Positions 10,763-19,645 are shown, numbered from the stretch's first letter. The stretch is DNA of 43,993 nt from Rhizobium ruizarguesonis (GCF_012349115.1 NZ_PQIG01000107.1:1-43993), one strand, 5' to 3'. Notes: generated by a model not told the origin, from the sequence alone. Numbers and translations: made by a program.

Positions 10763-12037
10763 TCAATTCTTATCCAGACCGTAGCAGGAATGCAAAGTCC
10801 TGACAGCGAGTTCTGCATAGGGACCGTCGATCAGGATGGAAATCTTGATCTCGGAGGTCGTGATCGCCTTGATGTTGATGCCTTTTTCGGCAAGTGCACG
10901 AAACGCAGTCGCAGCGACGCCCGCATGGCTGCGCATGCCGATGCCGATGACCGATACTTTCACCAGCCCCGATTCGTTCTGCACGACGTCGTAGCCGATC
11001 TTCTCCTTATGGTCGCCGAGCACCTTGATCGCCTTCTCGACGTCGCCTGATGGTACGGTGAAGGTCATGTCGGTCTTCGATCCGTCCTCGGAGATATTCT
11101 GGACGATCATGTCGACATTGATATGAGATTCGGCGAGCGGCCCGAAGATCGCCGCGGAAACGCCCGGCCGGTCGGCAAGACGGCGAAGCGAGATCTGAGC
11201 CTCATCCTTGGCATAGGCGATGCCGGTGACTACTTCCTGTTCCACGATTTCATCCTCGTCACAAATCAGCGTTCCGGGCGGGTTCAACAGATCGCCCATG
11301 CCCGGAGCATCGGGATCTTCGAATGACGAGCGCACGAAGGTACGCACCTTGTGCACCATGGCAAGCTCGACTGAGCGCACCTGCAGCACCTTAGCGCCGA
11401 GCGAGGCCATTTCCAGCATTTCCTCGAAGGCGATCTTCTTCAGCCTGCGCGCCTTCGGCACGATGCGTGGATCGGTCGTGTAGACGCCATCGACATCGGT
11501 ATAGATATCGCAGCGGTCTGCCTTGACAGCTGCCGCGATTGCGACGGCCGAGGTGTCCGATCCACCGCGCCCGAGCGTCGCGATACGGTTGTCGGGTCCC
11601 AACCCCTGGAAGCCGGAGATGACGGCGACCTGCCCCTCGCCCATGCGTTTGACGATGTCAGAACCGTCAATCTCCATGATCCGCGCCGCGCCATGCGCGT
11701 TATCGGTGCGGATCGGGATCTGCCATCCCTGCCAGGAACGGGCATTGATATCCATCGCCTGCAATGCGATCGCCAGCAGCCCAGATGTCACCTGCTCGCC
11801 GGATGCGACCACCGCATCATATTCCCGCGCATCGTAAAACGGAGAATTGGCACCGATCACCTTCGGTGTGCCCTGGACCCAGCCAACCAGTTCATTGGTC
11901 TTGCCGGACATGGCCGACACCACCACCGCCACCTCGTGCCCGGCATCGACTTCGCGTTTTACGTGGCGGGCAACATTCTTGATGCGGTCCAGGTCAGCGA
12001 CGGACGTGCCGCCGAATTTCATTACGATGCGTGCCAT
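10763..12037 (-). CDS. lysC: Aspartate kinase (aspartokinase)
   Basis: Phosphorylates L-aspartate, the first step towards lysine, methionine, threonine and diaminopimelate. The 424-residue protein has the amino-acid kinase fold with KFGGTS at residues 7-12 and a catalytic-domain segment GRGGSDTSAVAIA. Two C-terminal ACT domains (about 265-424) are where allosteric lysine/threonine would bind. There is no fused homoserine dehydrogenase. Divergent from ubiG with a 295-base region between them; ptsP follows 89 bases downstream and may be cotranscribed. Confidence 0.97.
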   Translation of the reverse strand: MARIVMKFGGTSVADLDRIKNVARHVKREVDAGHEVAVVVSAMSGKTNELVGWVQGTPKVIGANSPFYDAREYDAVVASGEQVTSGLLAIALQAMDINARSWQGWQIPIRTDNAHGAARIMEIDGSDIVKRMGEGQVAVISGFQGLGPDNRIATLGRGGSDTSAVAIAAAVKADRCDIYTDVDGVYTTDPRIVPKARRLKKIAFEEMLEMASLGAKVLQVRSVELAMVHKVRTFVRSSFEDPDAPGMGDLLNPPGTLICDEDEIVEQEVVTGIAYAKDEAQISLRRLADRPGVSAAIFGPLAESHINVDMIVQNISEDGSKTDMTFTVPSGDVEKAIKVLGDHKEKIGYDVVQNESGLVKVSVIGIGMRSHAGVAATAFRALAEKGINIKAITTSEIKISILIDGPYAELAVRTLHSCYGLDKN

Positions 12038-12332
12038 ATGCCTCTACCACGACTGGCGCCGGGAAAGCGGAAAACCGGACCCGGCATCACGAAAGCTCTG
12101 GGGCAGACCGCTTGGCCAAGAGCCGGATTTCCAACTTCCGGAACCGCTCTAAAGCCCAGGTCCCCAAAGGCCCCAAGTTGCGGCGTCTCTTAGCGAGTTT
12201 GGCGGGGGGAGGCAAGCGCGCGCGATAAAAGCTATTGGCGAGCGGTTCCGCCCTCGCCAGTCCTTTGGTCTGCACCCTTGACTTATGCCCCCGATCGTCC
12301 GACTTCACTTTTAGCGAATGAAGGAGTGGACG
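12038..12332. promoter_or_regulatory. Divergent promoter region between lysC and ubiG
   Basis: No gene is evident. A TTGACT at 12278-12283 could be a plus-strand -35 element for ubiG, but the expected -10 position near 12301 is poor. The lysC-side promoter was not resolved. Confidence 0.35.
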
Positions 12333-13079
12333 ATGACGGAAGGCGCCAGAAGCACGATCGACCAGGGCGAAGTGGACCGCTTCTCGGCGATGGCGGCGGA
12401 ATGGTGGAGCCCGACCGGCAAATTCAAGCCGCTGCACAAGTTCAATCCTGTCCGCCTCGCCTATATCCGCGACAAAGCCTGCGAGAATTTCGGCCTCAAT
12501 CCAAAGAGCGCGCGCCCGCTCGAGGGGTTGCGCGTGCTCGATATCGGCTGCGGCGGCGGCCTGTTGTCCGAACCTGTCGCCCGCATGGGCGCCTCCGTCG
12601 TCGGCGCCGATCCGTCTGAGAAGAATATTGGCATCGCCTCCACCCATGCGAAGGCCTCCGGCGTTTCGGTCGACTATCGCGCCGTCACCGCCGAGGAGCT
12701 CGCTGAGGCTGGCGAGACCTTCGATATCGTCTTGAACATGGAAGTTGTCGAACACGTCGCCGATGTCGAATTCTTCATGACGATCTGCGCGAAAATGGTC
12801 CGCCCCGGCGGCCTGATCTTCGTTGCCACCATCAACCGCACGATGAAGGCGGCAGCGCTTGCCATCTTCGCCGCCGAGAACATTCTGCGCTGGCTGCCGC
12901 GCGGCACCCATCAGTATGAAAAGCTGGTGCGCCCGGAAGAACTGGAAAAGCCGCTGGCCGCAAGCGGCCTGGAGATCACCGACCGCACTGGCGTCTTCTT
13001 CAATCCGCTGTCGAACCAATGGAATCTGTCCAAGGATATGGACGTGAATTATATGCTGCTGGCGAAGCGGCCGGCATAG
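12333..13079 (+). CDS. ubiG: Ubiquinone biosynthesis O-methyltransferase UbiG
   Basis: Catalyses both O-methylations of ubiquinone synthesis (2-polyprenyl-6-hydroxyphenol and 3-demethylubiquinol) using SAM, peripheral to the inner membrane. The 248-residue product has motif I as LDIGCGGG (69-76) and the UbiG-typical FSAMAAEWWSPTGKFKPLH stretch near the N-terminus. I chose ATG 12333, not the in-frame ATG at 12318, because AAGGAG at 12321-12326 sits just before 12333 and would be inside the longer reading. It stands alone, divergent from lysC and convergent with the DUF1178 gene. Confidence 0.96.
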   Translation: MTEGARSTIDQGEVDRFSAMAAEWWSPTGKFKPLHKFNPVRLAYIRDKACENFGLNPKSARPLEGLRVLDIGCGGGLLSEPVARMGASVVGADPSEKNIGIASTHAKASGVSVDYRAVTAEELAEAGETFDIVLNMEVVEHVADVEFFMTICAKMVRPGGLIFVATINRTMKAAALAIFAAENILRWLPRGTHQYEKLVRPEELEKPLAASGLEITDRTGVFFNPLSNQWNLSKDMDVNYMLLAKRPA

Positions 13080-13164
13080 TTCCCGCCGTCAGTAAGCCGG
13101 CTACACTTTCGGCAGCTCGAAATGCAGGCTGAAATTGCAGACGGCCAGACGCGCGGACTGCATG

Positions 13165-13593
13165 TCAGTTCACGTCTTCCGGCAAAACGGGAATGGCTGC
13201 GATCTCGATGCCCTCTTCGAGGAGCGCCTGCGCCTCGTCGAACGTCGCCTGGCCGATGATGCCGCGGGCATCCGCCTCGCCGTAATGGATCTTGCGGGCT
13301 TCCTCGGGAAATTGCGTGCCGACATCCTCGGAATTGGCCTTGACCGCCGCAACGGCCTCCTTGAGTTTTTGCAAGGCCTCGCGGCGCATGGCATCCATCG
13401 CCAGCGTCTGCATTTCGTCCTTCTTGCGCGCAGTCGAGACCGAGGGTGCCATCAGCAACTTGGAAATGGCGGCGGAATGGCAGACCGGGCAGGTCAGAAA
13501 ACCGGTCGCGACCTGACGGTCGAAATCCGCGCCTTCCGAAAACCAGCCTTCGAATTCATGGGCATTGTCGCAGGTGAGGGAATAGCGGATCAA
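13165..13593 (-). CDS. DUF1178 family protein
   Basis: Function unknown. The 142-residue protein starts MIRYSLTC and has C8 plus a CPVC pair at C35/C38, which with a further N-terminal ligand could bind zinc. The middle is a predicted helical, Lys/Glu-rich segment. The family is widespread in alphaproteobacteria, often beside nitrilase-type amidases. Its ATG overlaps the stop of the upstream amidase gene by four bases (ATGA), implying coupled translation and a shared pathway. It is the last gene of the comF-grxC-amidase-DUF1178 run. Confidence 0.9.
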   Translation of the reverse strand: MIRYSLTCDNAHEFEGWFSEGADFDRQVATGFLTCPVCHSAAISKLLMAPSVSTARKKDEMQTLAMDAMRREALQKLKEAVAAVKANSEDVGTQFPEEARKIHYGEADARGIIGQATFDEAQALLEEGIEIAAIPVLPEDVN

Positions 13594-14447
13594 GCGGCGA
13601 CGCCTCCGGCGACTGCCCCCGCAATCTTTTCGACCGAGAATTCCCGGCCGTTCCTAAGGTTCGGGATCTTGTTGTGCGCAACCTTGACTGCGCCGGGATC
13701 GATTTCGGCGACGATGACCGCCTCGCCGGTGGCGCCGGCCGAGGCCAGCACCGTGCCCCATGGATCGATGATCATCGAATGGCCGAAGGTCTCACGGCCG
13801 TCCTCATGCCGGCCGGCCTGAGCGGCGGCGATGACGAAGACGCCGTTCTCGATCGCCCGCGCCCGGAGAAGTATCTCCCAATGCGCCTCACCGGTCTGCT
13901 TCGTGAAGGCGGCAGGAACGGTCATCACCTCGGCGCCGGCCACCGCCTGGGCACGGAAAAGCGCCGGGAAACGCACGTCGTAGCAGATGGTGAAGCCCAT
14001 TTCGGCAAAGGGCAGCGACAGCACGCGCGCCTCCGAGCCGGCGGTATAGGCGGCACTTTCACGCCAGCTCTCGCCATTGTCGAGGTCGACGTCGAACATG
14101 TGGATCTTGTCGTAACGATTGAGGATCCTGCCGTCGGGGCCAAAGAGGAAACCGCGATTGGCAATCTTGCCGTCGGCAAGCGCGATCGCCGTCGAGCCGA
14201 CATGCATATGGATGCCGAGTTCGACTGCAAGCTCCGAACCGGTCTTGACGATGATGTCGTCCGTCTCGTCGGCAAGCACGGCATGCGCCGCTGCGCGGTC
14301 ACGCTGTAGCATGCCGGTCATCTCGGGCGTCTGCACATAGGTCGCGCCCTGGGCTGCGGCCTCGCGCACTAGGCGCGCCATGGCGGCGGCGTTCTTTACG
14401 GGATCAACCCCGGAGCACATCTGGACGGCGGCGGCCTTGAAGCTCAT
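13590..14447 (-). CDS. Carbon-nitrogen hydrolase (Nit1/Nit2-like omega-amidase or deaminated glutathione amidase)
   Basis: Nitrilase-superfamily amidase, 285 residues. The catalytic triad is visible as E42 (TPEMTG), K114 (RYDKIHMFD) and C155 (TICYDVRFP). The pattern fits branch 10 of the superfamily (Nit1/Nit2), whose members hydrolyse deaminated glutathione or alpha-keto acid omega-amides. Its place directly after a glutaredoxin gene favours a glutathione-repair role, but that is inference from context. The ATG at 14447 is preceded by GAGGAAA, which overlaps the grxC stop; a longer frame to 14528 would run into grxC and is not needed. The stop overlaps the DUF1178 start. Confidence 0.92.
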   Translation of the reverse strand: MSFKAAAVQMCSGVDPVKNAAAMARLVREAAAQGATYVQTPEMTGMLQRDRAAAHAVLADETDDIIVKTGSELAVELGIHMHVGSTAIALADGKIANRGFLFGPDGRILNRYDKIHMFDVDLDNGESWRESAAYTAGSEARVLSLPFAEMGFTICYDVRFPALFRAQAVAGAEVMTVPAAFTKQTGEAHWEILLRARAIENGVFVIAAAQAGRHEDGRETFGHSMIIDPWGTVLASAGATGEAVIVAEIDPGAVKVAHNKIPNLRNGREFSVEKIAGAVAGGVAA

Positions 14448-14457
14448 CGGTTTTTCC

Positions 14458-14715
14458 TCAGGCAACAAGCATCGGATCGAGCTTGCCGGCCCGATCGAGT
14501 GCAAAGAGATCGTCGCAACCGCCGACATGATCGGTGCCGATGAATATCTGCGGAAAGGTGGTACGGCCGTTTGCCTTGCCGATCATCTCCTGGCGAAGAT
14601 CCGGCGAAAAGGTCGCGTCGTGCTCAACATATTCGACGCCCTTTTCTTCGAGAAGGGACTTGGCGCGGCTGCAATAACCGCAAAACTGCCGTGTATAGAT
14701 AGTGACGGGTACCAT
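14458..14715 (-). CDS. grxC: Glutaredoxin 3 (dithiol, CGYC)
   Basis: Small glutathione-dependent thiol-disulfide oxidoreductase of the cytoplasm. The 85-residue product has the redox pair C12-G-Y-C15 early, the TTFPQIFIG segment with the conserved cis-proline, and GGCDDLFALD near the C-terminus, all typical of GrxC (the family consensus is CPYC; CGYC is a common alphaproteobacterial variant). It lies 33 bases after comF and ten bases before the amidase gene on the same strand. Confidence 0.95.
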   Translation of the reverse strand: MVPVTIYTRQFCGYCSRAKSLLEEKGVEYVEHDATFSPDLRQEMIGKANGRTTFPQIFIGTDHVGGCDDLFALDRAGKLDPMLVA

Positions 14716-14748
14716 AAAGATCTCCAGACGGATGCCGGGGTATGTCTG

Positions 14749-15525
14749 TCATATAGGCTCGGGAAGAGCCCTTGCAAAGGTCAAAACCGTTATGTCGAGG
14801 GCACCTGCCTTGCGCAGCACGCGGGTTGCGGCAGCGACCGTCGCCCCTGTTGTATAGACGTCGTCGACCAGCACGATGCGCTTGCCGAAAATGTCGTTTT
14901 CGCAACCCTTGGCAATCGCGAAAGCGCCCCTGACATTGTCCTCGCGCGCCTTTGCGCCAAGGCCGACCTGCTGGCTGGTGCGCTTGACGCGAATAAGCGT
15001 GGCGGCAAGCAGCGGCTTGCCCGAGAGCTTTGCCATGTGGCGGGCAAGCTCTGCTGCCTGGTTGAACTTGCGCGACAGCATGCGGGTGCGGTGCAACGGC
15101 ACCGGGATCAGCGCATCGCAACGTTCGACGGTTTCGTCGGAGGCGCGCAGCATCCAGGCGGCCATCATCGGCGCCAGATCGGTACGATCGCGATATTTCA
15201 GCCCATGGACGAGATCACGGACCGCATGATCGTGGGTCGCAGCCGACCGCAGCCGGTCGAAGGGCGGCGGGTTGGCGATCGCCTCGGCGCTGAGGATCCC
15301 GGCGCCGAGATCGTGCGAGAAGGGAATGCCGAGCACCTCGCAATAGGGCCGTTCGATGAAGCGGATACTGGACCAACATTTCGCACAGAGCCCGCGATGG
15401 CCGCCTGTGGAAATGCCGCAGACGGAACAGGCGGGCGGATAAAAGAAATCGGCAAGCGCCGAAAACGGCCGCAAGAGATGCGTCCGCAAGAATTCTGCCG
15501 GTCTTTTCAATTCGATTGGCCCCAT
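14749..15525 (-). CDS. ComF family phosphoribosyltransferase-like protein
   Basis: ComF/GntX-type protein, 258 residues. The N-terminal part has two CxxC pairs (CSVC and CAKC, about residues 33-51) that form a probable zinc-binding module. The C-terminal part is a type I phosphoribosyltransferase fold with the PRPP motif IVLVDDVYTTGAT. Homologues take part in DNA uptake in naturally competent bacteria, but ComF is also common in organisms not known to be competent, so the role here is open. First gene of a minus-strand run with grxC, the amidase and DUF1178; divergent from the methyltransferase gene. Confidence 0.93.
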   Translation of the reverse strand: MGPIELKRPAEFLRTHLLRPFSALADFFYPPACSVCGISTGGHRGLCAKCWSSIRFIERPYCEVLGIPFSHDLGAGILSAEAIANPPPFDRLRSAATHDHAVRDLVHGLKYRDRTDLAPMMAAWMLRASDETVERCDALIPVPLHRTRMLSRKFNQAAELARHMAKLSGKPLLAATLIRVKRTSQQVGLGAKAREDNVRGAFAIAKGCENDIFGKRIVLVDDVYTTGATVAAATRVLRKAGALDITVLTFARALPEPI

Positions 15526-15602
15526 GCCGCAGAGACTAGCGCGTTCTCCACGAAAGGAAAATCGTCTTGCCGCACAGACGGCGCGGGACTAAGGACATCG
15601 CC

Positions 15603-16487
15603 ATGGAAACGATCTTCGACAGCGCCCTGATCGCCGCACATCGCCATCGTGCGCTTGTAAACAACGACCCGAAAGCCGCCTTCCTGCTCGACATTGCCGC
15701 TGAGGAAATGGCAGAGAGGCTTACTGTGGTCGAGCGGACCTTCGAGACCGCCGTCGAACTGCATGGCGCAACCGGTGCTGCCGCCCGTGCCGCGCTAGCG
15801 ACGGGCAAAATCGGCACGATGATCCGCATCGAAAGCGAGAAGGCCTATGCCGGACCGGGCGAAACCTTGATCGAGGCGCCGCTGGAGGATGTGCCGCTCG
15901 AACCGCAATCGGCCAATCTTATCCTTGCGCCGCTCAGCCTGCATCTGACCAACGATACGCCGGGTGTCTTCATCCAGATCCGCCGCGCCCTGAAGCCGGA
16001 CGGCCTGTTCATGGCCGCGATCTCCGGCGCCGGCACATTGCAGGAACTGCGCGATGTGCTGCTGGCCACCGAGGTCGAGATGACGGGTGGCGCAAGCCCG
16101 CGTGTCATCCCCTTCGCTGATGTGCGCGATGTCGGCAGCCTCATGCAGCGCGCCGGCTTCACGTTGCCGGTGATCGATGCGGAGAACTATACGGTGCGAT
16201 ATGATTCGCTCTTTCCGCTGATGCGGGATCTGAGAGCGATGGGCATGAGCAATCCGCTTGCAGCCCGCGCCCGGATGCCGCTGACGCGCGCCTTCTTCCT
16301 GCGCGCAGCGGAGATCTACGCCGAACGTTATTCCGATCCCGACGGACGTATCCGCGCCACCTTCTCGATCATCTATGTCTCGGGATGGTCTGCCCATGAG
16401 AGCCAGCAAAAGCCGCTCAGGCCAGGTTCGGCCAAGGCGCGCCTTGCCGATGCACTGAAGGTGGACGAACACAAGCTCAAGCAGTAA
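15603..16487 (+). CDS. SAM-dependent methyltransferase (BioC/NDUFAF5-like)
   Basis: Class I methyltransferase of 294 residues. The SAM-binding core is unusual: the expected glycine-rich motif I is weak, while motifs further on are clear (ANLILAPLSLHLTNDTP and LKPDGLFMAAISGAGTLQELR). This pattern resembles the alphaproteobacterial/mitochondrial NDUFAF5 group, which in mitochondria acts as an arginine hydroxylase for complex I assembly; BioC is the other relative. The start at ATG 15603 is preferred over an in-frame TTG at 15567. It is divergent from comF with a 77-base gap and convergent with the pilin gene. Confidence 0.88.
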   Translation: METIFDSALIAAHRHRALVNNDPKAAFLLDIAAEEMAERLTVVERTFETAVELHGATGAAARAALATGKIGTMIRIESEKAYAGPGETLIEAPLEDVPLEPQSANLILAPLSLHLTNDTPGVFIQIRRALKPDGLFMAAISGAGTLQELRDVLLATEVEMTGGASPRVIPFADVRDVGSLMQRAGFTLPVIDAENYTVRYDSLFPLMRDLRAMGMSNPLAARARMPLTRAFFLRAAEIYAERYSDPDGRIRATFSIIYVSGWSAHESQQKPLRPGSAKARLADALKVDEHKLKQ

Positions 16488-16502
16488 GGGCCGGCTGCTT
16501 CT

Positions 16503-16670
16503 TCAATTCACCGTCATATTGTTGTTGATCACGTTGAAGACGTCTTGCAAGGCGCCGGTGAAGACCCCGAGACCAGAGACGAGCGCGCCACAAATGAGGG
16601 CGGCGATCAAGCCATACTCAATTGCCGTCGCACCTCTGTTATCGGCAAGAAATGCTTTCAAAATACGCAT
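16503..16670 (-). CDS. Flp/Fap family type IVb pilin
   Basis: Tiny 55-residue pilin precursor. It has a short basic leader, the prepilin peptidase site G13/A14 followed by E18-Y19 (GATAIEYGLIAAL), and one hydrophobic helix that forms the pilus core, then a short C-terminus. The Flp leader and motif are diagnostic. The ATG at 16670 is chosen because it begins the class leader (MRILKAFLADNRG); upstream extension has no family character. No cpa/tad assembly genes, prepilin peptidase or second pilin occur in this window, so assembly genes must be elsewhere. Confidence 0.93.
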   Translation of the reverse strand: MRILKAFLADNRGATAIEYGLIAALICGALVSGLGVFTGALQDVFNVINNNMTVN

Positions 16671-16744
16671 TATTACGCGACCCTCTGAGCGAAACCGACA
16701 GCAAACGACCAATTCCACGACCATCGGGCGACGGCCGGCATTCT

Positions 16745-17062
16745 TCAGCAACCGGCGCCGACGCCGTAGCCCTGGACGACGCAGACCGAGCCTGGCGTAT
16801 CCTGGAGGACGCTGCGGCGGATCGTATAACGCTTGCCGCTTTCGCTCTTCGGGATTGATCCTGTCGTGATCGTATCGAAATCCGCCGGAGCACTGGCAAA
16901 GACGCTTTTCTTCGAGGAATCCGCAAGCATTGGCGTCAGGATGAGCGTCAGCGCGACCACCGCCGTGCCGAACAGAAGGGCGATATTCAGCGCACCCGTC
17001 CTGCGCGAGGCAGACGAGGCCCGTTCCTTTTCCCGGACAGCTTTCCAGAAATCATCGTCCAT
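16745..17062 (-). CDS. Small single-span membrane protein of unknown function
   Basis: The 105-residue product begins MDDDFWKAVREKERASS, has one membrane segment at about residues 24-46 and a C-terminal part with two cysteines near the end (VCVVQGYGVGAGC). The TITTGSIP segment after the membrane span is a low-complexity linker of a type I associate with rhizobial envelope proteins. It lies 74 bases upstream of the Flp pilin gene on the same strand, so cotranscription is possible. I do not recognise a family. Confidence 0.75.
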   Translation of the reverse strand: MDDDFWKAVREKERASSASRRTGALNIALLFGTAVVALTLILTPMLADSSKKSVFASAPADFDTITTGSIPKSESGKRYTIRRSVLQDTPGSVCVVQGYGVGAGC

Positions 17063-17188
17063 GACGTCAAGCCTTTTAATACACGCACGCCAGATGCTTG
17101 ATTGAGGCCGATCTTTGGCAGAAGGTGTTAAACGATCCATTAATATCCACAGCCGAAAACGGTGTGGCACAATAATAATCAGACAATG

Positions 17189-17602
17189 CTAAAGTAAATC
17201 CTGCAACATCGGGATGAGCGGCTCGTCAGCCGGCGGCATCGGATAATCGCGCAGCGCCTGCGGGCGCACCCATTTCAGCGCCTGACCCTCGCGGCCCTGG
17301 GGAATGCCCTCATAGCGCCGGCAGATATAAAGCGGCATCAAAAGGTGGAAGGTCTCGTAGGAGTGGCTGGCGAAGGTCAGCGGCGCCAGGCAGGCGATCT
17401 TGGTGTTGATGCCGAGTTCTTCCTCGAGCTCGCGCACCAGTGTTTCCTCCGGCGTCTCACCCGGCTCGACCTTGCCGCCGGGAAACTCCCAGAGCCCGGC
17501 GAGCGACTTTCCCTCGGGGCGCTGTGCCAACAGGATACGCCCGTCGGCATCGATCAGCGCACAGGCGGCGACCAGCAATATCTTCCGGCCCGCCTCGCTC
17601 AT
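17189..17602 (-). CDS. mutT: (Deoxy)nucleoside triphosphate pyrophosphohydrolase, MutT-type Nudix
   Basis: Hydrolyses 8-oxo-dGTP to keep oxidised guanine out of DNA. The 137-residue protein contains a full Nudix box from GGKVEPGE through RELEEELGI, and the early segment AACALIDADGRILLAQRP is typical of MutT. The ATG at 17602 overlaps the stop of the GNAT gene by four bases (ATGA), fixing the start and indicating coupled translation. Last gene of the argJ-GNAT-mutT run. A different Nudix substrate cannot be excluded. Confidence 0.93.
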   Translation of the reverse strand: MSEAGRKILLVAACALIDADGRILLAQRPEGKSLAGLWEFPGGKVEPGETPEETLVRELEEELGINTKIACLAPLTFASHSYETFHLLMPLYICRRYEGIPQGREGQALKWVRPQALRDYPMPPADEPLIPMLQDLL

Positions 17603-18417
17603 CGCGGCTCCTTTTGCCAATAGCAATAATGATAGGCGTCGCGAAAACCGAGGCGCTCATAAAGTGCGATGGCCGGGCGGTTGGACAGCTTCACCTGCAG
17701 CCAGGCCGAACGGGCGCTACGCATGCGCGCCCAGCGTAGCGCCGAGGTCAGGATTTCGGTGCCGAGCCCCTCGCGCCGCCGCGCCTCGGAGACCGAAAGC
17801 GACATGATGCCGGCGAGGTCGTTGTCCTGGACGCAGAGCACGGTCGCAAGCGGGCCGTCCGCCGCGTTCTCGATCATGAACAGGCCGGATGGCGGCTTGA
17901 TCGCCGAAATGATCTCGGCAAGCGCCGGCTTCAGCCTCAGTGGCGCCTGCTCGACGGCGAGGTTGGCGTCGACGAAACGGCCGACATCATGGGTCGGCAG
18001 GTGATCGAGCGTATCCGGCAGCTCTGCCTCGGCAAGGTCGCAGGTCATCACCACCGTATCGTCGAAGCGCGTCCAGTTCTGCGCGCGCAGAAGTTCGATC
18101 AGCACCGGCGAGGCAAGCGGCGTCTGGCGGACCACGGCAGCGCGGCCATAGGCCTCGAACTTCCGGCGCGCTTTTTCCAGGCGGATTTCGACGTCGCGAT
18201 GATCCGAAGGATCAAGCGGCACGATCGAATTCAGTCGGTTGGACGGGTGACCGGCCGTCAGCCGCACCTGCCAGCTGCCGTCATATTGCACGGATGCCGC
18301 TGGCCAGGCGCGAAAGCCGACGGCCTCCAGCCTGCGGACCAGCGGCAGATTGTGTGAGGAAATGGATGCCTGCGCCAATGAACGATCAGCTCCGATAGTC
18401 GCCATTGATCGCAACAT
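17599..18417 (-). CDS. GNAT family N-acetyltransferase
   Basis: The 272-residue protein has a C-terminal GNAT domain (about 145-270) with the acetyl-CoA loop RRREGLGTE and the ALYERLGF end motif; the N-terminal half resembles a degenerate second GNAT fold. The substrate is unknown. The start is uncertain: ATG 18417 has AAGGA two bases upstream and ATG 18405 is a good alternative; either overlaps the end of argJ (stop at 18386). It sits between argJ and mutT in an overlapping run, which suggests cotranscription, but an arginine-pathway role should not be assumed from position alone. Confidence 0.88.
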   Translation of the reverse strand: MLRSMATIGADRSLAQASISSHNLPLVRRLEAVGFRAWPAASVQYDGSWQVRLTAGHPSNRLNSIVPLDPSDHRDVEIRLEKARRKFEAYGRAAVVRQTPLASPVLIELLRAQNWTRFDDTVVMTCDLAEAELPDTLDHLPTHDVGRFVDANLAVEQAPLRLKPALAEIISAIKPPSGLFMIENAADGPLATVLCVQDNDLAGIMSLSVSEARRREGLGTEILTSALRWARMRSARSAWLQVKLSNRPAIALYERLGFRDAYHYCYWQKEPR

Positions 18418-19627
18418 ATTCCTTGGTGAGGTCGCAGGTCCAGACGGTTGCCGTGCCGGTGCCGAGCCCGATATCGACTTTGACGGGGATATCCTGCGCC
18501 TTCATGACGTTCGAGGCCGCCTCCTCGGAATAATCGGGATCACGCTCGCCATTGACGGCGACCCTGATGTCGCCGAACCAGATGGCGAGCCGGTCGCGGT
18601 CGGCCATCTCGCCGGACTTGCCGACGGCCATGACGACACGGCCCCAATTGGCGTCCTCGCCGGCGGCCGCCGTCTTGACCAGCGGCGAATTGGCGATCGA
18701 CAGCCCGATGCGCTTGGCGGCGGCATCGCTCTCTGCGCCCGTCACGGTGATTTCGAGCATCTTGGTGGCGCCCTCGCCGTCCCGCACCACCTGCAGCGAC
18801 AGATCCTTCAGCACTTCGTTGAGTGCGGCTCGGAAGGCGGCAAGGCGCGGATCATCGGCGCGTTCGATGCGGACCTGGCCGTCCTCGGCTGCGGCACCTG
18901 TCGCAAACAGCATCAGCGTATCGGAGGTGGAGGTATCGCTGTCGACGGTCATGGAATTGAAGGTCGGGCCGACGCCGTCAGACAGAAGCGCCTGCAGCGC
19001 GGCAGGCGCGATGTCGGCATCGGTGACGACGAAGGAGAGCATCGTCGCCATATCAGGCGCGATCATGCCCGCGCCCTTGGCGATGCCGTTGATCGTCACG
19101 GCCACGCCGCCGATCTCGGCGCTGCGGGTGGAAACCTTCGGATAGGTGTCGGTCGTCATGATCGCCTTGGCAGCCTCGAACCAGAAATCGCCGGTCGCTT
19201 CGACCTGCATCCGTTCCAGAACGCCTGAAAATTTGGTGGCATCGAGCGGTTCGCCGATGACGCCGGTCGAGGCCAGATAGACCTCATTCTCGGCGCAGCC
19301 GACAGCAGCGGCAGCCGATTTCGCCGTCAGCGCAGTCGCCTGGCGGCCCTTCAGGCCGGTGAAAGCATTGGCATTGCCTGAGTTGACGACGACGGCGCGG
19401 GCGCTGCCATGGGGGAGGTTGGCGCGGCAGAAATCGACCGGCGCCGACGGGCACTTCGAGCGGGTAAAAACGCCCGCGACGGTCGCCGGCCTGTCGAAGA
19501 CCATCATCAGCACGTCGGTACGGTTCTTGTACTTGATGCCGGCGGAAGCCGTCGCCATGCGCACGCCGCGCAGCGGTGGCATCGAGACGAAGGATTTCGG
19601 AGCAAGCGGAGAGACGGAACCGGACAT
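18386..19627 (-). CDS. argJ: Bifunctional glutamate N-acetyltransferase / amino-acid acetyltransferase ArgJ
   Basis: Transfers acetyl from N-acetylornithine to glutamate, recycling the acetyl group in arginine synthesis; bifunctional forms also use acetyl-CoA. The 413-residue precursor cleaves itself at the ATML motif, seen here as KGAGMIAPDMATML with nucleophile T195, into alpha and beta chains. The ATG at 19627 (MSGSVSPLAPKSF) is the family start; the frame extends 41 codons upstream into repeat sequence, which is not coding. Its first codons follow a palindromic intergenic repeat, and the stop overlaps the downstream GNAT gene. Confidence 0.97.
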   Translation of the reverse strand: MSGSVSPLAPKSFVSMPPLRGVRMATASAGIKYKNRTDVLMMVFDRPATVAGVFTRSKCPSAPVDFCRANLPHGSARAVVVNSGNANAFTGLKGRQATALTAKSAAAAVGCAENEVYLASTGVIGEPLDATKFSGVLERMQVEATGDFWFEAAKAIMTTDTYPKVSTRSAEIGGVAVTINGIAKGAGMIAPDMATMLSFVVTDADIAPAALQALLSDGVGPTFNSMTVDSDTSTSDTLMLFATGAAAEDGQVRIERADDPRLAAFRAALNEVLKDLSLQVVRDGEGATKMLEITVTGAESDAAAKRIGLSIANSPLVKTAAAGEDANWGRVVMAVGKSGEMADRDRLAIWFGDIRVAVNGERDPDYSEEAASNVMKAQDIPVKVDIGLGTGTATVWTCDLTKEYVAINGDYRS

Positions 19628-19645
19628 GATGAGACCTGCCAATGA

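Noticed and set aside
12087..13019. Minus-strand open frame opposite ubiG
   Set aside because: Antisense to a clear UbiG; no family features.
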